A stretch of DNA of 64,000 nt from Lachnospiraceae bacterium (GCA_015057405.1 SVEK01000012.1:1-64000), one strand, 5' to 3'. Positions 17,280 to 27,558 are shown, counted from the first letter of the stretch. Notes: generated from the letters alone by a model not told the origin. Made by a program: numbers and translations.

Positions 17280-18344
17280 ATGTTATCAATTTGTATGATT
17301 ATAAAAAATGAAGAACGGCTCCTTGAAAAATGTCTTGCTTCCGCTACAAAACTTGATGCCGAACTTGTAATAGTTGACACCGGCTCAACTGATTCATCTA
17401 AAGAAATAGCCGCAAAATACACTTCAAATATATACGATTATACATGGACCGGAGATTTTGCAGCCGCAAGAAATTTCGCTGTAAGCAAAGCCACCGGTAG
17501 TTGTATTCTGGCAATAGACGCTGACGAGATTCTTGACAAATATAATATCAGCACTTTAAAAAACGCAATTGAAAAGTGTACGAATGATACAGTTTCATTT
17601 CCTCCCCTTGGACACATTTTATGCAAAAGCATATTCATGAATAATGGCGAAGAGAATATTCGCGAAGAAAAACTTCCTCGATTGTTTTCAAAGGAGCATT
17701 ATCATTATGAAGGAATTATTCACGAACAACTCGTTCCAAACAATGAGTCCGTTGCCAAACATTACATTGAAACATCTCTGGAATTTGACCACTTCGGTTA
17801 TTACGGTGATGATGATTTTTTGGAAAATAAAACAAATCGTAATATAGAACTCCTCAACAAAATGCTTGATGCTAACCCGGATGACACATACATAATGTAT
17901 CAAATAGGTAAAAGTCACTACATGAGAAAAGACTATGATGCGGCCCGGGAGATTTTTGACAAATGTCTGTATCATGACCTTGACCCGCGTCTTGAATATG
18001 TTCAGGATCTTGTGGAATCATATGGATACACACTGCTTAACACCGAACGCTATGAAGCAGCTCTCGGACTTGAAGGAGTTTATAATGAGTTTTCAACCTC
18101 ATGCGAATTTATTTTCCTAATGGGTTTAATATATATGAATAACGGTCTGTTTGACAAAGCTGTTAAAGAGTTTCGCAAGTGCACAACATTCAAAACATGT
18201 AAAATACATGGTACCAATAGCTACAGAGCTAATTACAATATTGGAGTTATCAATGAATGTACCGGAAATATTAAAATTGCCAAAAACTTTTACTACAAAT
18301 GTAAAAACTATGCCCCGGCAGCATCAAGACTTAAGAATCTGTAA
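17280..18344 (+). CDS. Family 2 glycosyltransferase with TPR-like C terminus
   Basis: This 354-residue cytoplasmic protein begins with a GT-A fold of family GT2: LSICMIIKNEERLLEKCL, the nucleotide-binding LVIVDTGSTDSS, and the metal-binding DAD in ILAIDADE (residues 80-82). From about residue 195 it has helical repeats resembling tetratricopeptide repeats (YQIGKSHYMRKDYDAAREIFDKCL; MGLIYMNNGLFDKAVKEFRKC). GT2-TPR enzymes often modify peptides, proteins or glycans of the surface. AGGTGAATGT precedes the start. It stands alone, just upstream of a repeat pair and the gene for the giant surface protein on the other strand. The sugar and acceptor are unknown; modification of neighbouring secreted proteins is a guess. 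Confidence 0.85.
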   Translation: MLSICMIIKNEERLLEKCLASATKLDAELVIVDTGSTDSSKEIAAKYTSNIYDYTWTGDFAAARNFAVSKATGSCILAIDADEILDKYNISTLKNAIEKCTNDTVSFPPLGHILCKSIFMNNGEENIREEKLPRLFSKEHYHYEGIIHEQLVPNNESVAKHYIETSLEFDHFGYYGDDDFLENKTNRNIELLNKMLDANPDDTYIMYQIGKSHYMRKDYDAAREIFDKCLYHDLDPRLEYVQDLVESYGYTLLNTERYEAALGLEGVYNEFSTSCEFIFLMGLIYMNNGLFDKAVKEFRKCTTFKTCKIHGTNSYRANYNIGVINECTGNIKIAKNFYYKCKNYAPAASRLKNL

Positions 18345-18372
18345 AATTATTTCATCACAAATACTGAATCAA

Positions 18373-18505
18373 GATAGAATGTCGCTTGCGACATTCTTCG
18401 CCTGTGGCGGGTTGCGTTAGCAACATTTTCCTCTCCGCCGCAGTGCGTTCCCGCGGAGCGCTTTTGCTTACTAGGACAATTTCAAAGAAATTTCCTAGTA
18501 AGCAA
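18373..18505 (+). repeat. Structured intergenic repeat, unit A
   Basis: About 133 bases made of successive palindromes: GAATGTCGC/GCGACATTC, a GC-rich CGCCTGTGGCG, TTGCG-TTA-GCAAC, GCGTTCC/GGAGCGC, and a long terminal stem (TTGCTTACTAGGA with TCCTAGTAAGCAA). It is followed at once by unit B. Related units occur at 30261-30360 and 30361-30500. It lies after a plus-strand gene and before a convergent minus-strand gene. Confidence 0.85.
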
Positions 18506-18638
18506 GATAGAATGTCGCTTGCGACATTCTCCGCCTGCGGCGGGTTGCGTTAGCAACATTTTCCTCTCTGCCGCAATCCGATCTTTATCGGAGCATTTTT
18601 ACTTTATAAAAAGTTCTTTTCGAAAACTTTCTTATTAA
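18506..18638 (+). repeat. Structured intergenic repeat, unit B
   Basis: Second tandem copy, exactly 133 bases after unit A. The first three palindromes are nearly identical to unit A, with CCGCCTGCGGCGG a better palindrome here. The fourth hairpin has changed to TCCGAT-CTTT-ATCGGA, and the terminal stem has changed to a weaker AAGTT/AACTT core within an AT-rich pairing. Pairing is kept although the bases differ. Confidence 0.8.
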
Positions 18639-18680
18639 AAAAACACGGTTACTGTCTCTTTCGCCGGAAACAGTAACCGT
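18636..18680 (-). terminator. Terminator of the giant surface-protein gene
   Basis: A perfect 11-bp stem ACGGTTACTGT/ACAGTAACCGT (18645-18655 with 18670-18680) is followed on the minus strand by a run of Ts. It lies seven bases after the stop codon. Confidence 0.9.
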
Positions 18681-18686
18681 TAAAAT

Positions 18687-21600
18687 TTATTTTGCTTTAT
18701 TAATCAGCTTTTTATACTTTTTATATGCACTTTTTGGAATAACCATCTTGCATTTTTTCTTGGTACCCCTAAAGGCTTTAGAGCCTATCGAAGTAATCTG
18801 TTTACCCTTAAATCGTATCTTGGCAAGTTTTCCACAATTGTAGAACGTCTTTTTACCTATCTTCTTCACGTTGGCACCAATAACCACACTCTTAAGCTTC
18901 TTATTGCCCTTAAATGCATTTGCCTTTATTGAAGTAACCTTAAACTTCTTACCGCCGGCAGTAATGGTAGCCGGAATTGTTATGCTTGTATATGTTTTCT
19001 TAACCGGCTTAACAACTTCAACTGTACGATTCTTACCTGAATTTTTGGTCACCTTATAAACAAGTTTTGACTTTTTAACAATTGCATTTTTAGCATATTT
19101 ATCAGTGCCCTCAGGTTTCCTAGTAGGTGCCACGGTCGGAACCGCACCCGTCGGCGAAGGTGATGGAGTTGCGTAATCATGAGCGTGAAGTTCGACCTTT
19201 ATTGATTTTGAGTAATCGCCAAATCCATCTTCAAATATTGCCCTTATGAAATAATAATAACTTGCATTCTCATACTGATTATATGCTTGTATGTTACTTG
19301 CATTAATATTTCTGTTAATTGTAAATGCTGCTCCCGACACTTCAACTGCATTAAGGGTTGTTGCATCCTTATCACATACTGCAACAATCTGCTTTTCTCC
19401 ATCCTGTGAAGTTGAATAACTAATCTCATACCCGGTCGCACCGGTAACCTGATTCCATATGAAATCAATAAATTTGCCATACGCATTGGATACTAAGAAC
19501 ATGTTAGTTTCCGTTGGAGCCGGAGTTTGTGTCGGCTTAACCGTCGGCTTAGGCGTTTTGGTCGGAGTTGCCGTCGGTTTAGGTGAATTGGTCGGCACCG
19601 CGGTCGGTACTGCAGTCGGCGTCGGAGTATTGGTAGGTTCAGGAGTTTGTGTCGGCTTAGGTGACTCAATCAGAATCTGCACAACATCTGACATCTCACT
19701 ATATATATATCCAACACCAACCTTTGCCACATAACCTCTTACCATATAATAATATGTTTTATCCTTTTCCAAGTTATTAACAGTAAGTGCTGTTCCTGAC
19801 ACTTCTTTACACAAAACCATATTATCGCCTGCTTCATTATCCGCACTATACACATGATATCCACTCATACCGCCGATATCATCCCATGACAATTCTGCCG
19901 ACAAATTCTCTTCATCAACATCTGCTTCAAAATTATTAACCTTACCGTACGGATTAGGTGTTGCAGACGGAATCGGTGTAGGACTAGGAGACGGAGCCGG
20001 ACTGGATGTCATCATTACTTTCAGTCCTTCCGAATAATTGCCCATAATGCAGCTATGACTCACACTGTCCATTATGTATGCAACAATGTAATAATAATAC
20101 GGTGTATCAAGCGCCAACTTACCAGTTGTTATATTAGAACCGATAACATTGTTTCCTGTATAAATCTTTTCACCGTCCTCGCCAATTGAATAATATACAA
20201 AGTATCCGTCAGCCGCCGGCACACCACTCCATCCTATTCTGGCTGTGTCTTCATTGAAATTAAGTATCGTAAGGTTGGTTGGTGTTCCAACAGGTGCAGG
20301 CAACTCTTCAATGGCATTACCTATAACCGATGTTCTTGTTGTATCTGAATAATCACTAAATCGTCTGGTACTCTCATCAATAATCTCATATGCTCTTACG
20401 AAATAATAATATCCGGAATTGTCACCAATTACCACGCCACCATTATCATCTACATATGAAGTATCAGTAACCGTACCTCTTTCTTCTATCTCTTCACTAT
20501 CAGTACTTCTTCTGCATACAAGATAGCCGTCAGCTCCGATAATCTTATCCCATGTCAATGTTACCGCAGTCTTATTATCATCCAATGTTGCAACAACATT
20601 TGCCGGTTTATCAAGCTTCCAAATTGCATATAACGTAATATCCTCATCTATTCTGTAGGTATCACCTGCAAAATACTCATAACCCTTACCAAGAGGATCT
20701 GTATTCCATGATACAAAAGTTCTTCCCGAATAAATGAACGGATTACTTATAGCTTCTACATCAACACCTATAAGATGTTTGTCTATTGTAGTTTCATCTG
20801 TCATATTATTGGCAACATAAGTAATACTGCAGTTTGCAAATTCCACTTCAATGCTTTCAGACCATGGAAGATAGAATGTTGCATTTTCAGTAGCAACATA
20901 TGCTCTTACGGAATAATAATACTTTCCTACGCCAAATTCATCCGTATCAAGGTATGAAATCTCATCAATTGATTCAACGGTTGCTATACATGCACCACGG
21001 GCACCTTCCTCTTTAGTTCTGTATATACAATATCCGCTAATCTGTCTGTCAACTTCATCCTGATTAACTTTATCCCAACTAAGTTTAACAGCTCCGGTAT
21101 TTTCAATAACTGCCGAAAGCCCTGTAACCTGTCCTTCCTGAATTGTATCATACTCAGGTTCAATTATAACAGTTTCGGACGGAATACCCTCTGACTTAAG
21201 TATACCTGATGATAATTGCACATCTTCATAAGGGATTATGTAATAATAATATATAGATGTATTGTCAATTTCAGGAGTAACACATTTTGTAGTACTTGTT
21301 GACAACACTTTATCAAATGTACCGTTAACTCCCTTTTTCTGATATACATCATATCCGCTTGCCAAAGAGTTACCGGTCCAGCTTATACTTACAGTGTTAT
21401 CAGAATTACGAACCGCTGTAACTTCAGTCACGCTTTCTAACTTCCAACGTGCATTCAATATCATATCTTTGTCCAATACCGATGCCGCGAATATTTCGTT
21501 ATTACCTTCGTCATCAATATCAACGTCATAGGTAATCTCCACGTCATCTCTGTTACCATACCATTCTGCAAAACGGAAGTTCTCTCTTGCAAATACGCAG

Positions 21601-24600
21601 TCTTTTACCTGTACTCCAGATGCACCCTTGATAACATTTTCAACAATTTCTTCACCGTCACCGCCATTAGGCTTATATATAATCCTTATTCTGTCAAATG
21701 TCACTTTGCATTCTTTAGAGAAGTTTTTGTAATAAACACCCATGTCATCTTCTGTATATGACCTTACATAATAGTAATAGTCTCCCGGCATAAGCGGGTC
21801 AACAGACTCGTCAATAAACTCAGTGCCTCTCACATCTCCAACTTTTCTTCCGTATTTACCCAACTCTGCTGAACGGTAAACATGATAGCCGGCCGCGTCT
21901 GTTACAGCATTCCATGTCAGTTTAACCTGTGATCCATTCTGACCGTCCGGATTAATCTGGGCAGTAACATTTTGTGGCTGACCATCCGGAACCTCCGTCG
22001 GTGCAACCTTAATAACCTCTGAATTGTCACTGTATTCAATAACATATCTTTCCGCATCAGGAGCCACCTCCGCATTTACATAAGCTCTTATGTAATAATA
22101 ATACGGAATAGACATATCAAAATTCTTAATTGTATACTGACCTTTCATCTGACCATCCAAAGATACAACAGTATCCAATAACTTATATGTACCGGCATCC
22201 TCTTTTTGGAATATTTCATATCCGCTTGCGCTAGGGTTAGCATCCCAACTAAGAAGTAAACTTCCGTCTAATATTTCTGCTGCAAGATTAAGAGGTTTAT
22301 CTAACTTCCATACCGCGTATAAAGTTATACTCTCTTTGAAGCAACATTCTTCTTCATCAGTATATGAAACTCCCGACCTGTCAGGTTTAGTATTCCATCC
22401 AACGAACTCAAATCCCGGATTGGTATACATGTTTTTGTTAAGCTTAAATACAAATTTACGTCCGGTAGTTTGTGGTCTTATTTGAATATTATCTTTAACA
22501 TTTGAATTGAATTCCACAATAATTGTTTCAATGGCTACAGGCAGTTTTCTTGAATATGAGCTGTAACTTACGTTACTAATCTGACCTGTTGTAACATTCT
22601 TGGTTTCAGTATATGACCTTACACGATAATAAAATGTTCCTTCATACGGTACTGTGTCCACGTATGTATTGTTGGTTGAACCGGTAACAGTTGCAACTTT
22701 ACTTCCGAATTCATCCTCTTTAGTTGAACGATACAATTCATAACCCGTAACTCCGGTTCCTACCTCCCATTTAAGGAATACTTTTTCTCCGTCAATACCG
22801 GTATAGGCACCATCAACATTTTCTCCTTTGGTTTTATCAAGCATTACCATGGCGTCAGTTTCTACGTAGACTTCTTCACCATCATCACTTTCTTCAGTAT
22901 ATGTACCCGTACCAAATGCCGAATCCCTATATGTTCTGACAATATAATAATACTTGGTTGATGCTTCTGTTTTATCAGTAACATATCTAAGTGTGGATGC
23001 GCTGCCTTTTGGAACTACCCCAATTAATTCGTAGTTGCTATTGTCCCCTTTTGAACAATACACATTATATCCGTTTGCTTCAGGAGCAGCATTAGCACTC
23101 CATGTAAGTAATACCATGTCATTATCAGTGAGGGATGCTGTAAGATCCTCAACCGGAGCAAGCTTCCACATTGCATACAATGTCATGTCTTCTTCAATAG
23201 TAAATATATCTCCCGGTTTATATGTCGTACCGTTACCGTCCTGCTGTGTATTCCATCCGGCAAAAGAATATCCTGCGTTAGTATATCCACTCTCTGCTAT
23301 AGTGGCATCGGTTCCGTTAATCCAAATCTCATCAGAATTGGAACCAACAGTACTTCCGTTGCCGTCATAAGTGATTGTGTTAGAACTTACAACCACCTTA
23401 GCCGGTTCGGAAAATGGCTTAAATACGTATGTTGCTGTTACTCCGTTATCACTGTTAGAATAAGCTCTGATACCGTAGCAATATGCTCCGGCTTCAAGAT
23501 TTTCATCAACATAAGTATAAGAAGTCTGTATACCGTCTGAAACAACTTCTCCAATTTTATCATCACTTGTAAATTCACGCGGCAATGCATTTACAGAATC
23601 AAGTTTGTATCTGTATACCCAATATCCTACCGCATCATCAACTGTTGACCACTCAATAGTTGCTGTAACTCCGTCTCTTGTCGCCGAAGTTATCACTGCC
23701 TGAGTAGAAACCCATATAGCATATAACGTTATATTGCTATCAATAATAATAGTTTCTCCCGGAGCATATGAGCTTCCTATTCCATTTCCTTCTTCATCAA
23801 CTGCTGTATTCCACTCTACAAAATTGTATCCTTCTCTTGTAAACTGAATATCTTTTACTACCGGTTTGTCAGCTTCACCGGTTCCCGGAAGAGTCAGTTC
23901 GTATATTTCATCCTCCATCGTCCCAACTGCTTCAGTACAGTTTGAATCATAGTGCAGCGTATATTTTGGATATGGCTCTGTATCAGTTATTTCCTGACTG
24001 TGAGTTCCCGTAAACTTAGGGTAACTTCCATTTGTATATACCCATCCAAGATAAACCTGTTTGTTCTTATCACTTCCAAGACCTTCTGTTGTTATCCATG
24101 CATTCATAGCCTTATCAAGCACCTGTGAAGCAAGGACACTGTGAGAAAAACTGTATTTTGAGCCGGAACTTGTACTAAACTGAAATGTATTAGTTACATA
24201 CTGACCACTACCTGATTCATTACATTTATCAGCTCCGCACGCAATTCCTGATGAATAGAAACCATAATCAATTGTACCGAAAGTATTTTTATATTTTTGT
24301 CTTGTAAGACCTTCATACAATATATACTCACCGTCTGTAATTCCGTTAACACCTGCTATGCTTCCTACCGTTCCGCCTGACACGGAAGCCTCGCTATATA
24401 CATTCTTGATTTCACCACCAAGATTATATCCGGCAATACCACCTGCATATGATGCTGCAGCACCTGTAATAACTCCTCTGTTATAACAGTTATGAATTTT
24501 ACCGAATACATCAGCAAAACCTTCTATGCAGCTAACACCTTCTGATACATTTTCACCGGCAATACCACCAACATATGAAACCTCAACCGCTTCACTAACA

Positions 24601-26837
24601 ACTTTTGCATGATTATATGAGTTAAGAATAAATGAACCGTAATTTCGTCCGCAAATTCCACCTGCTGCAGTACCGTTACATCTTATTACGGATCCTTCAT
24701 GTGTATAACATTCATCAATATAATTACCATATCCGCTGTAACCGGTAATACCGCCTGCATATCCGCAACCATATATAAAACCTTCAAAATCAGAACCGGA
24801 AATCTTATTATGTACTTCCTGTTCTGCTGCATCGGCCACATATCCTGTAATACCTCCGACATATCCTTCTTCAGTTGCTATAAGAACAGCCCCTTCTGCC
24901 GTGCATCCTGAAAGTTTTCCTTCATAATATCCTGATATACTTCCCATATATCCTGTATCTGATGTAATGGCAAACACATTGTTAACATTTACATCACTGA
25001 TGTTACTACCTGATACATATCCAAATAAACCTGAATACATATAATTTTCTACAAACAATCCGCTGATTGTATATCCTTTTCCAAGGAAATTACCTGCAAA
25101 ATGTTTATTTGAAGAACCAATCGGAGTCCAACCGTTAATTTCACCGGTATATGAGCCGGCAGAATAATCGAATCCGTCAAATCTGTACCATGTACCCTTC
25201 ACACTTGCAGTATTATCAAACTGAGTATTACCTCCTGATGTACCTTTAATACCTGTACCGTAATAACCGGTATTGATTCCGTCAGTCACCTGAATAAGTC
25301 CTGTATCCTCATCAAATTCAAATGTTTCATCATTTAAAATAATATCCGTTGCAAGCACAAAGTAATCACCATTATATGAATTACCTCCGTTGACCTGGTT
25401 TGCAAAATATTTAAGCTGGTCTCCGTTGGTTATTCTGTACGGTGACCCTTGCGTACCGTCACCACCACCATAAGCACTTGATGCATTACCTGACCATATT
25501 GTAACCTCTTTGTCCGCAAATACCGGAAGATCGTCTTTCACAGTCCACCTTGCAATACCGGCTTCTTTAGCACCACAATTCTTTGCCTGGGTCCAAGAAT
25601 CAAGGGCTTTATCAAGCTTATCCGCATCCACGGTAGCATTATCTATACTGAATTCCACTGTAACAGGGAATCCGTCTACATCAAACAAATCAAGTGTATC
25701 ATCATACCTGTAACAGTTTGCAGATACAACTCCGTCTCTTCCCGCGTAACCTACTGCTTCCATTCCGAGAGCCTGATCCCAATATGAATAGGATATTTGT
25801 CCTGAATAATCAAAATTAGTCCTTTCAAGGGCACCTGCTATTGCACCTGCATATCCTCCCGACTGTGCAACAGTAACATCTCCGGTATTGTAACAGTTTA
25901 CCGCAGAACCTACATTAGTTCCTACAATACCACCGGCATAATTGGTCGCATTAACATTTCCGCGATTGTAGCTGTTCTCAACAACACTGCTATCCTTGCT
26001 GTTACAACCTACAACACCACCGGTTCCATACTGAGAAGTAATCCCAAGTCCGATATTGCCTGTGTTATAACAGTTTACAACCAAATTATTGTTAGTACCT
26101 GCAACACCACCGGTAACTCCTACACCATCAACTCTACCGTCATTGTATGAATATGATACAAAACCTCCGTTAGTACCAACAACACCACCAACACTACCGG
26201 CTTCGTAATTATTACTGTCAAGCCATACTGAAGAAATAGTTGCACTGTTATGACAGTTAGTCACTGTTCCGTCATTCTTACCGGCAATACCACCGACACC
26301 GTAACCGCTTCCTTCTATGTAAGACTTCTCTATATTAACATTCTTGATAACACCGGTATTATATCCGAACAAACCGTTAGTAAGCTTGTTACAGGTATAC
26401 ATACCGCTTATGGTATGACCTTCCCCATCAAAATTACCTGCAAATGCACACTTGTCATCTGCCGAATTGTAATAACCTATAGCTTCCCAATCTTTAAGCC
26501 CGGATGACTGGTTATCCCATAACTCCCATGAGCTGCCGTCAACCGAATTAAGAACGATATCACCTGTAAGAACAAAATAAGTATTCTCATAAGTTTCACC
26601 GTTATTAACATTCTCAGCAAGATATGCTAACTGAGAACCCCATCTAATCTGATAAGGATTCTCCTTGGTACCTTTACCGGCATCGTAAGAAGTTGCAACA
26701 TAGCCGTTCCATTCAGGAGATGCTGCATACACCTGTGCATCTGAAGGTACATAGATGACCATTGTAAATAACATAACAATAGCCATAAGCCATGCCACAC
26801 TTCTCTTTGTCCTTTTTACACTAAACATGTTTTTCAT
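18687..26837 (-). CDS. Giant secreted GLUG / InlB-repeat / Fn3 surface protein
   Basis: This 2716-residue protein has a signal peptide (about 1-38, ending VYA). Residues ~40-950 hold GLUG-type repeats (AGGIVGTNVGSAVNCYNTG and relatives) in two clusters. Five InlB/Listeria-Bacteroides repeats (G-x-x-F-x-x-WNT ... ITLYAIWK) begin near residues 957, 1150, 1440, 1712 and 2000; each is followed by Fn3 domains with a recurring YYYYIRAY-like strand. Further Fn3 domains follow, broken by Pro-Thr linkers near 2270 and 2390-2440. The end (about 2600-2716) is a lysine-rich BspA-like leucine-rich repeat domain (SIKANAFKGNKKLKSVVIG). No LPXTG motif or enzyme domain is seen. The start follows GGGAGG. Adhesion or substrate binding is the usual guess for such proteins. 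Confidence 0.92.
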   Translation of the reverse strand: MKNMFSVKRTKRSVAWLMAIVMLFTMVIYVPSDAQVYAASPEWNGYVATSYDAGKGTKENPYQIRWGSQLAYLAENVNNGETYENTYFVLTGDIVLNSVDGSSWELWDNQSSGLKDWEAIGYYNSADDKCAFAGNFDGEGHTISGMYTCNKLTNGLFGYNTGVIKNVNIEKSYIEGSGYGVGGIAGKNDGTVTNCHNSATISSVWLDSNNYEAGSVGGVVGTNGGFVSYSYNDGRVDGVGVTGGVAGTNNNLVVNCYNTGNIGLGITSQYGTGGVVGCNSKDSSVVENSYNRGNVNATNYAGGIVGTNVGSAVNCYNTGDVTVAQSGGYAGAIAGALERTNFDYSGQISYSYWDQALGMEAVGYAGRDGVVSANCYRYDDTLDLFDVDGFPVTVEFSIDNATVDADKLDKALDSWTQAKNCGAKEAGIARWTVKDDLPVFADKEVTIWSGNASSAYGGGDGTQGSPYRITNGDQLKYFANQVNGGNSYNGDYFVLATDIILNDETFEFDEDTGLIQVTDGINTGYYGTGIKGTSGGNTQFDNTASVKGTWYRFDGFDYSAGSYTGEINGWTPIGSSNKHFAGNFLGKGYTISGLFVENYMYSGLFGYVSGSNISDVNVNNVFAITSDTGYMGSISGYYEGKLSGCTAEGAVLIATEEGYVGGITGYVADAAEQEVHNKISGSDFEGFIYGCGYAGGITGYSGYGNYIDECYTHEGSVIRCNGTAAGGICGRNYGSFILNSYNHAKVVSEAVEVSYVGGIAGENVSEGVSCIEGFADVFGKIHNCYNRGVITGAAASYAGGIAGYNLGGEIKNVYSEASVSGGTVGSIAGVNGITDGEYILYEGLTRQKYKNTFGTIDYGFYSSGIACGADKCNESGSGQYVTNTFQFSTSSGSKYSFSHSVLASQVLDKAMNAWITTEGLGSDKNKQVYLGWVYTNGSYPKFTGTHSQEITDTEPYPKYTLHYDSNCTEAVGTMEDEIYELTLPGTGEADKPVVKDIQFTREGYNFVEWNTAVDEEGNGIGSSYAPGETIIIDSNITLYAIWVSTQAVITSATRDGVTATIEWSTVDDAVGYWVYRYKLDSVNALPREFTSDDKIGEVVSDGIQTSYTYVDENLEAGAYCYGIRAYSNSDNGVTATYVFKPFSEPAKVVVSSNTITYDGNGSTVGSNSDEIWINGTDATIAESGYTNAGYSFAGWNTQQDGNGTTYKPGDIFTIEEDMTLYAMWKLAPVEDLTASLTDNDMVLLTWSANAAPEANGYNVYCSKGDNSNYELIGVVPKGSASTLRYVTDKTEASTKYYYIVRTYRDSAFGTGTYTEESDDGEEVYVETDAMVMLDKTKGENVDGAYTGIDGEKVFLKWEVGTGVTGYELYRSTKEDEFGSKVATVTGSTNNTYVDTVPYEGTFYYRVRSYTETKNVTTGQISNVSYSSYSRKLPVAIETIIVEFNSNVKDNIQIRPQTTGRKFVFKLNKNMYTNPGFEFVGWNTKPDRSGVSYTDEEECCFKESITLYAVWKLDKPLNLAAEILDGSLLLSWDANPSASGYEIFQKEDAGTYKLLDTVVSLDGQMKGQYTIKNFDMSIPYYYYIRAYVNAEVAPDAERYVIEYSDNSEVIKVAPTEVPDGQPQNVTAQINPDGQNGSQVKLTWNAVTDAAGYHVYRSAELGKYGRKVGDVRGTEFIDESVDPLMPGDYYYYVRSYTEDDMGVYYKNFSKECKVTFDRIRIIYKPNGGDGEEIVENVIKGASGVQVKDCVFARENFRFAEWYGNRDDVEITYDVDIDDEGNNEIFAASVLDKDMILNARWKLESVTEVTAVRNSDNTVSISWTGNSLASGYDVYQKKGVNGTFDKVLSTSTTKCVTPEIDNTSIYYYYIIPYEDVQLSSGILKSEGIPSETVIIEPEYDTIQEGQVTGLSAVIENTGAVKLSWDKVNQDEVDRQISGYCIYRTKEEGARGACIATVESIDEISYLDTDEFGVGKYYYSVRAYVATENATFYLPWSESIEVEFANCSITYVANNMTDETTIDKHLIGVDVEAISNPFIYSGRTFVSWNTDPLGKGYEYFAGDTYRIDEDITLYAIWKLDKPANVVATLDDNKTAVTLTWDKIIGADGYLVCRRSTDSEEIEERGTVTDTSYVDDNGGVVIGDNSGYYYFVRAYEIIDESTRRFSDYSDTTRTSVIGNAIEELPAPVGTPTNLTILNFNEDTARIGWSGVPAADGYFVYYSIGEDGEKIYTGNNVIGSNITTGKLALDTPYYYYIVAYIMDSVSHSCIMGNYSEGLKVMMTSSPAPSPSPTPIPSATPNPYGKVNNFEADVDEENLSAELSWDDIGGMSGYHVYSADNEAGDNMVLCKEVSGTALTVNNLEKDKTYYYMVRGYVAKVGVGYIYSEMSDVVQILIESPKPTQTPEPTNTPTPTAVPTAVPTNSPKPTATPTKTPKPTVKPTQTPAPTETNMFLVSNAYGKFIDFIWNQVTGATGYEISYSTSQDGEKQIVAVCDKDATTLNAVEVSGAAFTINRNINASNIQAYNQYENASYYYFIRAIFEDGFGDYSKSIKVELHAHDYATPSPSPTGAVPTVAPTRKPEGTDKYAKNAIVKKSKLVYKVTKNSGKNRTVEVVKPVKKTYTSITIPATITAGGKKFKVTSIKANAFKGNKKLKSVVIGANVKKIGKKTFYNCGKLAKIRFKGKQITSIGSKAFRGTKKKCKMVIPKSAYKKYKKLINKAK

Positions 26838-26906
26838 ATAACCATCCTCCCAGGTTCAAAACTCTGTATATTGTTATCGGCATTTTTGACCGAAAAGTTT
26901 ATTTTT

Positions 26907-26935
26907 ATTTTACATTTTTTATTTAATAATGTCAA
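26907..26935 (-). promoter_or_regulatory. Promoter of the giant surface-protein gene
   Basis: TTGACA (26935-26930), 17-bp spacer, TAAAAT (26912-26907) on the minus strand, giving a leader of about 60 bases. Confidence 0.8.
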
Positions 26936-26940
26936 TTAAA

Positions 26941-26969
26941 TTGACACATTCCAATTATTTCATTATACT
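26941..26969 (+). promoter_or_regulatory. Promoter of the flavin reductase gene
   Basis: TTGACA (26941-26946), 17-bp spacer, TATACT (26964-26969). Its -35 lies back to back with that of the divergent giant-protein promoter, five bases apart. Confidence 0.85.
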
Positions 26970-27000
26970 CTAATAATAAGCTAAATATGGGAGGTGCGCT

Positions 27001-27516
27001 ATGCATACATTTCAACCAATGAACATAAAAGAAGTAGATATTAACCCATTCAACATGATAGGCTCCGACTGGTTTGCTCTCACTGCAACAGACGGGGAAA
27101 CAACCAACAGTATGACTGCCGGATGGGGCGGTTTCGGAGTAATGTGGGGAATGAATGTGGCACTTGTCGTAGTTCGCGACAGCCGATTCACAAGAGAAAT
27201 TGTTGACAAGGCAGATACATTTTCAATGACATTTTTTAACATGGACAAAAAAGAGAACAGAGTAATTTTAAAATATCTCGGTGGTGTTTCAGGAAGAGAC
27301 GAGGATAAAATTAAAAACGCATCACTTGAAGTTAATTACCACGAGGGTACTCCGTTTCTGGATGCCGGAAATCTTGTCTACACTTGTAGAAAACTCTCTA
27401 AAACAAAGATTAATCCGGAAGATCTGGCAGATATGGATATTGATACAAAATGGTACTCAGACAAAGATTACCATAATCTGTATATTGCTGAAATCACAGG
27501 CATCCTTGCACGATAA
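27001..27516 (+). CDS. Flavin reductase-like FMN-binding protein
   Basis: This 171-residue cytoplasmic protein has the split-barrel flavin reductase fold: SDWFALTATDGETTNSMTAGWGGFGVMWG, the strand ALVVVRDSRFT and the FSMTFFN segment. Relatives bind FMN and pass electrons from NAD(P)H to flavin or other acceptors. It has no rubredoxin tail, unlike the related protein at 38615. GGGAGG lies at good spacing before the ATG. It is transcribed alone, divergent from the giant surface-protein gene, and ends at a shared terminator. The physiological partner is unknown. Confidence 0.88.
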   Translation: MHTFQPMNIKEVDINPFNMIGSDWFALTATDGETTNSMTAGWGGFGVMWGMNVALVVVRDSRFTREIVDKADTFSMTFFNMDKKENRVILKYLGGVSGRDEDKIKNASLEVNYHEGTPFLDAGNLVYTCRKLSKTKINPEDLADMDIDTKWYSDKDYHNLYIAEITGILAR

Positions 27517-27558
27517 TTTTTCACTAATCAATTTAAACAATTTTATACAGTTATACAC

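Noticed and set aside
18373-18638. CRISPR array
   Set aside because: There are only two long units in tandem, without short identical repeats separated by unique spacers, and no cas genes nearby.
19480-19680. Plus-strand ORF with GVGV-rich product
   Set aside because: It is the reverse complement of the Pro-Thr linker of the giant surface protein; the repeats explain the open frame.
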